In this document: positions 24,285 through 35,575 of the stretch, one piece after another
Numbering within the stretch: position 1 is the first letter of the stretch
How the letters are laid out: the number at the start of each line of letters is the position of its first letter
Source: Polytrichum commune
Lineage: Eukaryota; Streptophyta; Polytrichopsida; Polytrichales; Polytrichaceae
Direction: 5' to 3'
Length of the DNA stretch: 60,000 nt
NCBI GenBank assembly: GCA_950295325.1
Contig: OX485803.1
Location: 51,849,554-51,909,553, forward strand
Made by a program: the position numbers and the translations under genes
Notes under the pieces: model-generated
Told to the model about the DNA's origin: nothing
Seen by the model: only the letters and a program-made list of their open reading frames with translations
The model's database searches: none

Positions 24285-24905
24285 TAAGACATTGGTGGGT
24301 CCAGATGCAGTTAATAATTATTGTTGACTTGTCCACATTGTTTTTCACCCATGATTGTTTTTTTTTTCTTCCAATTTTTGAACAACAAGTTCAGTAATGC
24401 ATTACACACCATTGCCAATATACATACGGTCATTCATGGTTAATATTACTAATTGCATTGTGCATGGTCACCGCATAATTAAAGCACACTTGGACAACAT
24501 TTTTTGGGTCCATTCCAGTAATATATGATTTATTCATAATGGCGACATAGTCAATGTCCTCAATGTCAATGGAACCAAAGAAAATGTCATCCGCCAGACA
24601 AATTTGCATGATGATTATCAAGGGCTAGTGAACAATATTATCCCATGTGTTCAAACAAATAATGCAACCATATTTGTGGGTGGATGATTTTTTCTTTAAC
24701 TCCATTAATTATTTGGTATTTTATCTTGCATCGTTAAGTAAATTTTTGTGCATTATATGGTAGGCTTGTGGTTTGTATCAAATTCTTGCCTCATTGGTTG
24801 CCTTCACAGCCTCAAAGAATGTGGAATGGCGGTCAATATTAATAGGAAAATTAGCATTTGTAGAATGTTGCATGCCTCCCTTTAGGTCCATTTGATATTG
24901 ACACA
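24285..24905 (-). pseudogene. hAT transposase relic with DUF659-type core
   Basis: Read from high to low coordinates, the minus strand gives an almost continuous but broken match to plant hAT transposases of the DUF659 class. In order: FFEAVKATNEARI, then KNLLNDAR, KYGCIICLNTWDNIVH, DIFFGSIDIEDIDY, DPKNVVQVCFNYAVTMHNA, and YVYWQWCVMHY, with WVKNNVD-type text to follow. Stops and at least two frame changes interrupt it. Traces of an N-terminal BED-type zinc-finger region (VECKF..) may extend to about 25065 across a C17 tract. It is a different lineage from the hAT relic at 12.7 kb. Confidence 0.82.
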
Positions 24906-24911
24906 ATGTTG

Positions 24912-24928
24912 CCCCCCCCCCCCCCCCC
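24912..24928. repeat. C17 tract
   Basis: The longest homopolymer C run of the window. It interrupts the N-terminal region of the hAT relic. Confidence 0.95.
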
Positions 24929-25289
24929 TTGGCAAGCATATGGTCCTTCACAAACACTCATTCCAACTTGAAAAATTTGCACTCCACCTCCTTAGATGTT
25001 GGAGTCCACTCTTTGGGCACGTTCCAAGGCTTCCATTCATCTTAGGTACCCATTTGAACATAGCCCCCTACCTCTCTCCACTTGTAACAAATGCATGAAG
25101 CCAATCAAGGTCAAATAGAGTCGCCATAAATACCAAGTATCAATGAAATGGGGGCTATACAATCCCAACTTATTCACCCACACTAAATATAAAATATCAT
25201 TTTTGAATTAATAGGCATGTTCAACCCCATGCTAAGCTTAATGTACCGGCACATCATTAAATTTTATTTTGTGGAGTGTGTGACTGCCC

Positions 25290-25680
25290 ACTACAGTTGA
25301 CATGGTAGTCAACCTAGACAAAATGACTATACTTGAAAGTTGCCACGCGGCAAGCGATTTTCATATCGACTACTCCCAAAAGTCAACATGACAATCGACT
25401 TTCATATTGCCTACAACAAGCAGTGGACAAATCTAGATTGACTACCATGTTAACTACAAACCAACATACAACTATATGGGCCGACTACTAACCAATAGTC
25501 AATTATACAAACACAATTGTCAATAACTAAATCAACTACAAATAAGCAGTCAAGTGCATTAAGTCACATGCTAAGAAGTTGATTGCATTAAGTAGACGTT
25601 GATTGCCCTATGTTGAATGCTAAGCAACATCCGATAGGGTACTTGACTTGGGTTGACTTCAACCCAACAGTCAACTGCCA
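25290..25680. repeat. Cluster of degenerate AGTTGAC/GTCAACT words
   Basis: Dense irregular repeats of AGTTGAC, AGTCAAC, CAATCGACT and GATTGACTAC, like those at 20.0 and 39.5 kb. Confidence 0.4.
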
Positions 25681-25699
25681 CCTTGCAATCGATCAAATG

Positions 25700-26460
25700 T
25701 CTCCTCCATCTTGACCCACCGTTGCAACCGCATTCAACAATCACAATTGAGAAGATTGGGCCCTGGGGTTGTAAGACCCTCCCAATGTGTATACAAGGTG
25801 GGAGGCCTCTTTGCCCTTACTTTCAACAACCATGCCTCATGTGCTACATTGGGACCTAGCATGCCTAGCATACTTTGCCCAATGTTCAAAGAAGGTCAAG
25901 GGCAGTTGGAAAATTGGTGACAGGGTCAAACCTTTGCCAATTTTGGGTTAATTTTTTGTAGCATGGAAGTGTGGATGAAGTTGTATTTATGAACACATTC
26001 AAATTGTGTTTGTGAACACAAGTATATTGTGTTGTTAAACGTGATGGCAGAACAGAGTCTCGGGGAGTGCACTTAAAGTTAAGACTAGGAATCATGTGAG
26101 TGCGTACTTTTGACCCCCCTATGTATGTACTAAAAAATCATCTAAAATTTGTAAAAAAAATATGAAGTTGTTAAACACAATCTAAAGTTCTTGTTGTATA
26201 AATTTAAAAAAAAATCAATTGTAAATATTTTTAAATTGTTTTTTGAAGCAAAAAACAACGCATTTTAGTTCAAACTTCTATCATTTTTTAAATAAATTTT
26301 AAAAACTTTTCGTCCTAAAATTTATACCAAGTGATAGATATATACGTACTGATTTGGCACTTAAAAAGTCTTAATTTAAAAACTATTTTAAGGCCAAGTA
26401 TTGTAGGGGGTATGCCATTAAAATGCACTCACATGTATTCCTAATCTTAACTTTAAGTGC
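25700..26460. other. Non-coding stretch
   Basis: No gene recognised. A short direct or inverted echo (CCTAATCTTAACTTTAAGTGCACTCCCCGGGA near 26440-26470 versus the complement near 26060-26090) marks an inverted repeat pair with about 350 bp between the arms. Confidence 0.4.
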
Positions 26461-26464
26461 ACTC

Positions 26465-27439
26465 CCCGGGAACGGAGTGAGATGATGGAGGATGACAAAC
26501 TGGAGGGTTCCAATATGGTATTTACATGGCCTAGTAAAAGGCAAAGGCATTTGAATGTGGAATTGGCTACTTCTATAGGATCGAGGCCAAACTTAACCCC
26601 ATTTGGAAGGTGGCGTGCTTGTTGATCTAATTGTCCATGCCTCGTTGTGCAAGCAAAGAGGAACTTCCGAGGCCTCGGGTCATCCACTGAGAGTGGGAAG
26701 CTAAAGGTGAAACTTTCGGAAGCTATAACAGAAAAGCTTCACAATGCCATCATAGACTGGTGTGTGCACAACGATGGGGACCACATCAAATGAAAATTTA
26801 GTAGATATCTTTCAAAAGATCAAGTGCCCAACATAATGAAGAAGTTGATTGAGGAAGCCATGCGATATGTAGTGGATGGACCCAAACTTACTAAAGATCA
26901 AAAATTTCACATATTTTGAGTATTGGGTGAAAAATAATGCCCAAAATGGCATTGTGAACCTCAAACAATTGGTTGATGGTATTTCCCCAGCCCCCAAAGC
27001 GGGTGGCATGTTGGCCCTTCGAGTGAAAAAAATGCGGGCATTGTTTGAGTGGTGGGAACCCAAGGCCAAAGGATTTTCCAACACAACCAATAAAGCAATT
27101 CCTTGGAAGGAACATAAGTTGGAGAAGTGGTTAAGGGCATCATGCCCATGTCAATTTTGGTGAATTCCAAATATAGAAAAGGTGATCATCTTGAAGAGCA
27201 AGAAAAAGATGGGGGGGGGGTACAAGTAGATTATCGAGGTGAAGATTGAGGGTGACGAATGTCTATCTTTGGATATTACATGGGCCTACAAAACTCTAAA
27301 GACCACCAATGTACGGGTAGTTCAGATCCAAGCTATTGCTAAGCCATTCATTTTAAACAACTCACATCATGGGTTCATCAAATGTTGGTTGATCGGTAAT
27401 AAATCCAATTTGGGCTACACACTATGGTGGAATGGGTGA
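26465..27439 (+). pseudogene. Unidentified decayed coding region
   Basis: The plus strand reads as protein-like text over almost 1 kb, split by stops and frame changes. Blocks include AITEKLHNAIIDWCVHNDGD (about 26730), LIEEAMRYVVDGPKLTKDQ (about 26845), FEYWVKNNAQNGIVNLKQL (about 26915), LALRVKKMRALFEWWEPKAK (about 27010) and IEGDECLSLDITWAYK (about 27240). The balanced amphipathic composition suggests a former gene or transposon protein rather than chance. I do not recognise the family. A G10 tract interrupts it at 27211-27220. Confidence 0.35.
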
Positions 27440-28414
27440 ACGCTACAAGAAATGTGTATTCAAGATAGAATGCATCAACCAAATGCCAACATCATGTTCA
27501 TGGGTTCAACCGAATGGCAACAATGGGACCACATTAATAGGTTCTAGAAGAAAAGAATAAAATTGCCTTAAAAAGTTTAGTCCAATTCAACAACTCACTA
27601 AACAAAAAACATGTATCTTTGATGGTGGATCTGACCATTTGACATGCATTTTGAAAAGTTGGGATTGTTCACACAAAATTGCAGTTGTTCACATGTCCAA
27701 AATCATAAGATTATAATATGAAACATGCACGATCGTACGATCAGGCAGAGGTGCTTGTCCATTAAAAAATATTATATAAAAAAAAATTCTTGCCTTTAGG
27801 GGTTAACTCATGTAAAGTTTGTCACTCTCATACCCATCCTACAACACACCGCACATGTTTCTTTAACACCTTGTGAGTTTCATTTCCCATGTGTGCAATG
27901 TTCTACGTCTGGGTCAAATAGGGGATTGGGCATGTTTTTGCCCAATATTTGATATCTTGTGACCTAGGTAGCTCGAGGTATCTTGTTTGGATTATCTGAA
28001 AGTTTGGGCACATAAATATGATTTGTATTATTTTTTCCTATCACTTCAAACATTAATTGAAGACACCATTTGAAATCTTGGACATGATCAAAATGCACAT
28101 TAGTAGTGCATGAATTGTTCGAAGGCATGTTGATATTTTTAGTATTATCTTATATGTACTCAAGGTGTATGTGCCTATTGTGGGTGTTTCCAAGTCCACA
28201 TACCAATCTACTTGTTGGATCAAGGAATTGAAGAATTCCTTCTACTTGCAATTTGTGAATGTTGGTGAGCTTTTGTAATTGGAGTTTGTATGTTTCTAGG
28301 ACCTCCAACCAAAGTGCATATTCCATTATTTGTAAAGTGGTTGTGCATGGAGACCCATTTTGAGGTTCACATGTGGTTAGCATGTCACTTTTGTGTGCTT
28401 GTTCACGTGTCAAC

Positions 28415-28417
<3 letters not shown>
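27440..28417. other. Non-coding stretch
   Basis: No gene recognised. The segment at 27600-27770 weakly resembles 37420-37560 (GATTGTTCACA, CATGCAC, GTAGAGGT-like blocks) and may be a diverged piece of the same dispersed repeat. Confidence 0.35.

Positions 28418-28450
<33 letters not shown>
28418..28450. repeat. (GA)n microsatellite
   Basis: A pure GA run of about 33 bp. Confidence 0.95.
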
Positions 28451-28451
<1 letters not shown>

Positions 28452-28799
28452 CTCAAGCTCATGTATGAACCCGAGACAGGTTTGTTGAGCATGGTTAGGA
28501 GACAACTGCTACGGCCTCTTGTCACAAGTGATCCCACGTACCTTAGACGCTATGCATAAAACACACATGCCTTATATGCCATACATTATATGATGCATCT
28601 ATTTTATCAACACTTACTCTTTTTTATGAAAGATGAAAGTAAGAAAAAATCAATATCAGGCAAAGTTATTCATAATTTTGAAAAGAAACATGGAAGGATT
28701 CAAAAAATTATAGTTAGTGGTTCTTCTTTGGGCCTTGAAAGGGAAAGCCCTTCGAGTGTGTGGGTTATATAATAGGGTAATTCATAAAGTAAAGTAGAT

Positions 28800-29060
28800 G
28801 AGATCATGGGTTTAGTCCCAAACCTTGAGAATTAACCCAAAGTCACCCGAGCATTCTTAATGCTTAAATTACCATACACAAAGAGTGGTGCCGGGTTTTC
28901 TAGCTTACCCTACTTGGAGGGGGGGACAAGCTAGCCTTGCATAGGCCAATCTAGAATCTATAAAATCCTCTTAAAATTTATGAGATGAAAAGAGAAAGTC
29001 CCCAAGCAATTTCACCCAACTTTCACAATAGGCTCCAATACCATGATGAACGAACAAACT
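28800..29060. repeat. Family-E dispersed repeat, copy outside the gene
   Basis: Shares ordered blocks with 58100-58395 in intron 12 of the isoamylase gene: GTCACCC.AG followed by TTCTTAA.GCTTAAATTA, AAAGAGTGG, CAAGCTAGCCTTG, and TTCACCCAA.TTTCA...GGCTCC. On the minus strand, GGTATTGGAGCC at about 29030-29041 resembles the tRNA-iMet primer-binding site of plant LTR retrotransposons, but no LTR pair was found. Confidence 0.6.
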
Positions 29061-29239
29061 CTTGATAGAAAGACGTCTAAAAGATGGATCAAACCCATGG
29101 TTCGGTTTCGTGCGTCTTTGAGGAACTTTGCGGATAACTTCCATTTCGTCCATGGGTCCGTTGGAAGCCGTGCTAGTCCTTGGGGCCACTTGGAGCTCAT
29201 TGTCCTTCGGGACAGAGTCAAATTCTGGGTGCCCGATTC

Positions 29240-29640
29240 TCAAGTAAGGGAAAGGGGAAGGGGAAGGGCAAGGGGATGGATGGGGCCGGCCGGAGGCAAA
29301 TGAAATGAGGAGTGGAGTGGAGTGGAGTAGCTTAACTTACATGCAACGCTTGCTCGCTTGCTTGCAGTAGGTAGGTAGGTACATCATAAGTTATGTAAGT
29401 TGAAAGTACTACTGACCTCTGGAACCTTGACCTCTAAATGCATCCGTGGAATTGGCATTCCTACCTAATATCCCAATCACGAATGTGGGAAGGTTGAATG
29501 GAGATGAATGTGTGTGCAAAGAACGAACAACCTCGTTTTCCTTTTGGGCCCAACCTCGTTTCCATGGAGAGAGGTAATCGTCGTGTGCGAGCGAGCGAGC
29601 GAGCGTAAGGCACCTCTCATTCATCCAACATACAACAAAA
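29240..29640. other. GC-richer block with short tandem words
   Basis: Contains GGGAAGGGGAAGG-type repeats (about 29245-29275), AGTGG pentamers (29311-29328), GCTTGCTTGC/GTAGGTAGGTAGG runs (29346-29380) and GCGAGCGAGCGAGC (about 29587-29604). Composition is clearly different from the surroundings. It could be the 5' region of an unrecognised gene or a CpG-rich repeat. No convincing exon found. Confidence 0.35.
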
Positions 29641-29817
29641 ACCTTGGAATAGTACGTCGCTTGGAGGATTTGTTTTTTCGTTGACTTGGCATCGGAATTA
29701 GTGTCAAAGACCCTTGAACTCGTTTACTTGAGATCATTTGGAAAAGAATCGGCAACAAACCTCTAGAGGGTCAAGTTTTTATATTGGATGGGATGAGAGG
29801 TACGCTCATATACCGAT

Positions 29818-29820
<3 letters not shown>

Positions 29821-29852
<32 letters not shown>
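29821..29852. repeat. (TC)16 microsatellite
   Basis: Pure TC run. Confidence 0.95.
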
Positions 29853-29856
<4 letters not shown>

Positions 29857-31861
29857 TCAACTCTGTTTTTACTTTGCCTTAAAAGACTTGCACTGATAGT
29901 AAAATACAGCCCTAAAGGTTTACTTACCTTAGGGTTAGGTAAGTTTTACCTAATAGGTATCCACCGCATATTTGTTAAGATGCATCTACGGTCAAGGATA
30001 GTTACCTAATCATATATTAAGAGAAAGGAAATGTGCGAACATCCTTTCAAAGGGTTAAGCTTCATGAGCAATTTTACCCTAAGTAACTTCTGAGATTAGA
30101 GTAAAAAAGTGCGGAAGTGTGGAAGGTGTGAACTAAGTGTTTCATTCTTCTTCCACACAAGATGGCAAAAGAACAGGTAGAATACTCAATGGTAATTTGA
30201 GTATGTGTTAATACAAAATGTAGAATCTTTCCTCATATGATTGTGTGACATAGACAACAATTGGGATATGTTGCTATTCACCTCGTGTATGTTACTAACC
30301 CTCTCCTTAGATTTGGTTGGTGGCATGGGCATAGGTGGGGCAGACCCTTCACATACTTGATGGCATGATTGGGTTTTGTATTATGTCTTCGTACAAAAAT
30401 AATGCGTGTATAGTACTTAGGTATTCTATAGTGTTGTAGAATACTTAGTCTAAGGTGATGTAAGAGTAAACTTGTGGAGTATACACTATAAGGCTTTTTT
30501 TCAAGTTTTTGACATTGAAGACCTTGGATATTGGAATGCTCAAGGGTTTTTGAACTTCTTAGACATACACCAAGATGAATTAGTAGCAAAAGCATTGGAG
30601 ATAGATATGCAATAATATAGCATTGAAGGTTGGTCCCACCCACCCTCCCGGGTTTTGCAAAGGGACTTGGATATGTAGTAGAATGGTTTGGCCTCTTAAT
30701 TAGAGGACGTATTATGAAAGGCTTATGCTTGAAAATAAGCTTTAGTCTATCAAGAAATGCCCAACTCTCTCTCATGCAGGAAAGGGTTGATTTTTTTTAG
30801 TGCCATTGGAAAGGGAATTAGTAAGGTAAAGGAAAGTTGATGAATTTTGTGTCACAACACCTACAGAGGGGGCATTAGTAAAAACATGTCCACTATAGAT
30901 TAAAAAAATATTGTTCATTCAATCCAATTTAAGCTCATTACACTAATTTGGGGATTATGATTTACATTTTAGGATTAATTTGGTTGAGAATAGACATGTC
31001 TAGGTTTTACAAAATCATTGAGCGTTTGGACCCTCCCCCAGTTCGTCTTCCCCTTGGGCAGGTGTGGTGAACATCTACTTGAACCCAAATCATGATGCAA
31101 AAGACGAGGAGTGACTTTTACATGCAAACCCTGTAGTATGGAAGTGGTGAGCTCTCTATATGAACCTCCAAAAAAATTGTCGCGTATGGAATATGATAGG
31201 CACAAGTTTGGGCTCGTAAATCTAAAGATTTTAATGCTTGCATGCCACCATATTCTAATATCCTGGAAGTAAATTTTGGAGATGTGTATTTATGGAAGCC
31301 ATTTATGCAAATAGAATATTTGAAAGACCTTGTGATCTTTTAATAAATTTTGAACACTTTACACCTGCATAATCCATAGGAATTGTATATAAACTTGTGA
31401 TTGTGGTATATATTTAACATGCACAATATAATTGCTATTAAGAATATCATGCATCACCATCCACTCACAAATTTATGTATGGGTTCATTAATGAACTCAA
31501 ATTATTTTTTGTATAATCTTAAATAGTCACATTTTTATTGTGCCTTATTGGAGATTTATAAGTCCATGTATGGTAAGCACACATAAAAGCATCCAACTCG
31601 ATTTTTTGTAGCCTTTGATCATGAGGATAACATCTAGTACTTTCATACTTGAGAATGCTCATATGACACTTTATTACGTATACCGAGAACAATAATTGTA
31701 TGGATGTCATCCATAAACCAATACCAACAACTACACTTCACAAATGTTTTCTTGTTTGACATTTCATTTTGTTTATGTGTGTGATTATGTAGAAAAAACA
31801 TACAATTTTAAAGGCTTTATATTATCTCTCTAATCAATGTTGTCTAACTAACTCTTTACAC
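29853..31861. other. No gene recognised
   Basis: The largest open frame is 165 codons on minus (30278-30775), rich in Leu, His, Arg and Tyr, with no domain or catalytic motif. I regard it as chance. Confidence 0.35.
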
Positions 31862-32175
31862 TAGAGTCCAAAACCAAAGAAACTCCAAAATCAATAGATG
31901 CAGTTGGTTGAAATAGTTTGTTTTGAACTCAAGGAACTTACACTAGGGGTTAAGTCCAGAACATGGAAAATAAAAATGGTGCTAGTCATGACATCAACTT
32001 CTCCTCCAAATCTCAACGGTCCCCATTTATGGAAAGCACTCCTCCTAGCTCGAGAATCTTCAAGCTCAGGTCAAATCTTGAGTCCAAAAGCCACAATCCA
32101 TTAAACAAGAGGGGTTTTGGTCCCCAAGTTTTCTTAGACATGGACCCTAATGAAAACCCACTCTACCTACACACC
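31862..32175. repeat. Family-C dispersed repeat, copy 2
   Basis: Aligned blocks with 18461-18745: ACCAAAGAAACT, TTAAGTCCAGAACATGGAAAAT, AATCTTGAGTCCAAA and TTTTCTTAGACATGGACCCT. Confidence 0.6.
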
Positions 32176-32699
32176 TGCTAGGTTATAAACCATAAGAATG
32201 ACTACAAGAAGAAGAAAAAAATGACCTATACTTCTACATACTAACCACACCATCAACAACTCTTGTATGGAAAGAGTAGACCACGTACTACAAGCGGGTG
32301 AGTGAGTGGTACTATGTGGAGTTACACAATGCTATGAATTAGTTGTTGAGAATGTAGTGTGTTACCAAACAAAGTCGTTTACGTTCTATTACGATATCCA
32401 AACAACATAGTGAGCTTTCATTCAGTAGAAATCGGGCTCCTGAGTAAGACTGCATATATATAGCTCCAAATAAATAAATTGCCTGCACAGAGTCAATGGC
32501 AGAGGAAGCACGTTATTATGAGTCTTGACTTCTAGGTTAAGAGAGTGCGACTGCCACAGGCATTGGCGCATCAGCAGATGTTTATGTGCATAATTGAGCT
32601 GTGAGTTAGTAGGAGTACTACGAAAAAGTTTCCTAGTATGATTTTCTTTTCTTTTCTTTCCCAAAACCCAGACAAAGTCACTCCGAGTCACCCTGAAAC

Positions 32700-33060
32700 A
32701 CATTATTGCTGCAAGCGGCTCTCGATGTGTTGTTGCAGTGTGGCCATGCCGACTCCTCGAGCCTCGACAATGCGTAAAACAAGAAGGAGTATTGTATGAT
32801 CGGATTGAAGACCTTACTTTACGGGTGCCTATGTGTTGGGGGTACCATGAGGTCCGAGATGACCCTAAACTATTGGGTGATAGTGGAGAGGTACCCGTTT
32901 TCAGACGAAGTGGTTGGCGGTTCGATTCCCGCAGCGAAATCTCCTATCTACTTGACAGGAGAAAACTAACTAGGTAAGTAGGAGGCCAAGATTCCACCCA
33001 CCGCAAGATAGGCAGTAAACTTCATTTTGCATCGAGAGGATTCTTGAGCATGATAGGGCC
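32700..33060 (+). other. Compositionally distinct block with a 79-codon frame; origin unknown
   Basis: The base composition is balanced, unlike the AT-rich surroundings. A plus-strand frame (32738-32977) has ordinary-looking protein composition and ends in RFDSRSEISYLLDRRKLTR. Around 32925 the DNA contains GGCGGTTCGATTCCCGC, which looks like a tRNA T-arm lacking one stem base, but no acceptor or anticodon arm pairs with it. This may be a fragment of organellar DNA or of a transcribed gene. I cannot name it. Confidence 0.35.
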
Positions 33061-33184
33061 AACATGCTCAAATTCACGTCGGATTGCACGGCGTTGGTTA
33101 TTTATTTGTTTATTTATCGGGGTACCACCAAAACATTTCATGGTTTATGCGTACCATTAAAATGTCTCGAAGTATGGGTTTGCA

Positions 33185-33350
33185 CTCAAGGTGCAAGAAC
33201 CAAAGAATACTCCATGTTAGTTTGAGGAACTAACCTTCAATCTCTTGGGTGGGGAGGGGGGGGGGGGTCAATCTTGACTCCAAAGTCCACTGAGGGGTGT
33301 TTTGGACCCTGAGACTTTTTGGATCCACACCTTGTTGTAAATCCCACCCA
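33185..33350. repeat. Family-C dispersed repeat, copy 3 (partial)
   Basis: Carries ACCAAAGAATACTCCA, CAATCTTGACTCCAAAGTCC and GGGGTGTTTTGGACCCTGAG, matching the other two copies in order. A G12 tract at 33256-33267 interrupts it. Confidence 0.6.
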
Positions 33351-33398
33351 CCCATTCAAAGGTATGCGGGCCCTAGAACGATCACTTACAACGCCTTG

Positions 33399-33979
33399 GG
33401 GTTTGTTTACACGAAAGTCATTAGGCCATGGCTTTTGAGAAATCCTCGACTTCTTATTGGTTAAGAGTGTCACGGGGCCCCCTCCAGGTTTACATAAGGA
33501 GGGCAATTTTGGACTACATCCCATAACACTTTCAGTGGACGAAGAATCTACATGGGAATCCCACGTGGCAGGTTTGGATAACATTGGTTGGGATTGTAAG
33601 GGAACATTCTTCGGGAGAACTCTTGAAGGTAAGCATGGCGGAACAAATCCCAAGAGAAATTGGGGCTACACTAATAAGGGCTTGTAACTTCTTCCAAAAG
33701 ACCTTGGATTTTAAAGTTATCGCATGCCCACACTCACTATCGTAGATGACCGACGAACAACTCTTATCAACAGGGACCACGTTTAGCTCCAATTTGGTCA
33801 CCTATGACCCATTGGATGTAACCAAGGTTGGTAAGAACTATTCATCGTGGCCCACGCCAATAAGTTGTCAACATGCTATCAATCCACGGACTTGTTCTCG
33901 ATGCTCTCACCCAAAAAGTGGAGTACCACAACCATTTAAAAGCCATGACCCCAATAACGCCTTTCGTGTAAACAAACCC
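33399..33979. mobile_element. Terminal-inverted-repeat element, 581 bp
   Basis: The ends are inverted: GGGTTTGTTTACACGAAAG on both sides (19 of 19 bases), then a partly matching CATGGCTTTT. No clear target duplication is seen (left flank CCTTG, right flank ACACT). The GGGG..GTTTACAC terminus resembles family B and may belong to the same Harbinger-like group. Open frames inside show no transposase. Confidence 0.75.
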
Positions 33980-34114
33980 ACACTATAAAACCCACCCTCA
34001 CGAGTATGTGATTGGCAAGAATGGAGAGGGAGGGGACAATGTCCGAGGACACAATCAGTCCAGATCCTAATGTTCCCAAGTTCAACCGGTTACATGTCGA
34101 CATATTTTCCATCA

Positions 34115-34128
34115 CCCCCCCCCCCCCC
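34115..34128. repeat. C14 tract
   Basis: Homopolymer C run. Confidence 0.95.
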
Positions 34129-34254
34129 GGTCTTTTATCAATTCCAAGTGCATTTCCATAGATTCCTCTTACACAATTCCTCTAACGTTCCCGAAGCCTT
34201 ACACTCGAACCCATTATTTCTCAAACGCAACCGCTTCATGTGTACGTAGCGGCC

Positions 34255-35055
34255 GGTGTCCCCCTCCCTCCCACCTACATTGGGGAAGGAAGGAAGGAGG
34301 GGAGGGGAGGGGGTTAAGCAACGGGCGACGTCTCCATAGTGATTAAACTCTACGGATGGGCAATGGGGTCAGAAATACTTTGGCTTTACGGCTACGTAAT
34401 CTTTGAGTGGTTGGCTGACACCCAAGGCAGGAAGGCAGGAAGGGAGGGAGGGGGACCAAGAAAGAGGATGAGGAGGAGGAGGATGATGATGGAGGAGCCG
34501 GGCCATGGACCCAGTAAAGTAATAAGTTCGTAGTGGTCTAGCTTATTAGTCTAGTGTGCAGGCAGGGAGTCCGGTCGGCCGCTTACCTTCCTTTCCTTTA
34601 CTTCTCTTTACTTCCCTTCCCTTCCTTACTTACAAATATCACTTGAGAGTGGCCGGCCGGCCTGACTGCCAGCTGGCACCTGCCCTCCCTGCCAGCTGGC
34701 ACCTGACCCCTCCCCCCTGCCAGCTCTGACCCCGCCTGCCAGCTGCGGTGCTTGCCGTGTGCGGAGAAAGAGCGAGGACGCAGAGTTGTCACATGCCAGT
34801 CTCCAGCTTTCCTTCCTTCCCTTGCTTTGACCCTGACACGACTACTGTCCCCAACCCCCCCCCCCCCCAAAACAATTTCCACTGAAGCGAGTTCAGTCCA
34901 CACTAAGACCGACTACCCCAACCCCTTCTTTTCCCGAGGCATGCGTCGTGACATCACCCGTCAGGAGGGGCTTGTGATGGTGGTGTCCTCGCCGTCCTGT
35001 CCTTGCCATGAGCAATGAGCGCGGGGGAGGGAGGGAGTGAGCGAGCGAGCGACAC
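34255..35055. other. GC-rich block with CTGCCAGCT repeats
   Basis: About 800 bp with GGAAGG/GGGAGG runs (34280-34320, 34430-34455), GGCCGGCCGG, four irregular copies of CTGCCAGCT(GGCACCTG) at 34665-34746, a C14 tract (34855-34868) and GAGCGAGCGAGC at 35038-35052. The Harbinger MITE at 35059 begins just after it. Such a block can mark a promoter or 5' UTR, but no supported exon adjoins it on either strand. Confidence 0.4.
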
Positions 35056-35058
35056 TAA

Positions 35059-35572
35059 GGGCCACTTCACACACGAGCCAATAGCTGTGACCGTGAAGAT
35101 CGTGACAGCCCAAATGGAAAAAAGTGTCCCAAGGCTGTCCCAAAACACCTCCACCATCATGTTGTAGTGTGGTCATGGATCTTCGAGTGTGGTGTGAAGT
35201 CATATGCGACTGGGTCGTCCTCAACCAAATGCTATTTTGATGAATTTTTATTCATGTGGGTCCTCACACTTGATGAAATAGAATAAATCAATGGTTGTGA
35301 GCCTTCGGAGTGCCATGGTCTCCCGGTTTTGTGTTAGGCCTACCTCCAAGAGCTGGTTTTTGAAAAGAGTCCAAGTGTCCATGAAACATGATATGTTCGA
35401 TGCCACGTAGGGATCCATGTAGACCTTACATCCGTCTTGCATTCACTTATATACTCCGTTGGTCCCTCAAGCGTAGTGTGAAGCGAACTTGGACCGTCCC
35501 TGCCTTTTCCACCAATGAGAGCGCTTGAAGTGTGATGGTCACGGGCTCTCAATCTCATGTGTGAAGTGGCCC
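35059..35572. mobile_element. Family-A Harbinger MITE, 514 bp, copy 1
   Basis: The ends are inverted repeats beginning GGGCCACTTCACAC, flanked by TAA on both sides (35056-35058, 35573-35575). The whole element aligns with the reverse complement of 46010-46511, including the internal blocks GGTCTCCCGGTTTTGTGTT and TTTTCCACCAATGAGAG. No coding content. The transposase source was probably a PIF/Harbinger element like the relic at 41.2 kb (inference). Confidence 0.92.
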
Positions 35573-35575
35573 TAA

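Noticed and set aside
28971-29243. LTR retrotransposon start (GGTATTGGAGCC near a minus-strand frame)
   Set aside because: The primer-site-like word is imperfect and no LTR pair, gag or pol motif lies at the right distance.
30278-30775. 165-codon minus-strand frame as a gene
   Set aside because: No domain, no splice-site context and a biased Leu/His/Arg composition typical of chance frames in this DNA.
32915-32945. Possible tRNA gene (GGTTCGATTCCCGC motif)
   Set aside because: No acceptor stem, D-arm or anticodon arm pairs around it, and the T-stem lacks one base.
33237-33653. 138-codon minus-strand gene
   Set aside because: It overlaps the family-C repeat and the terminal-inverted-repeat element and has no domain.
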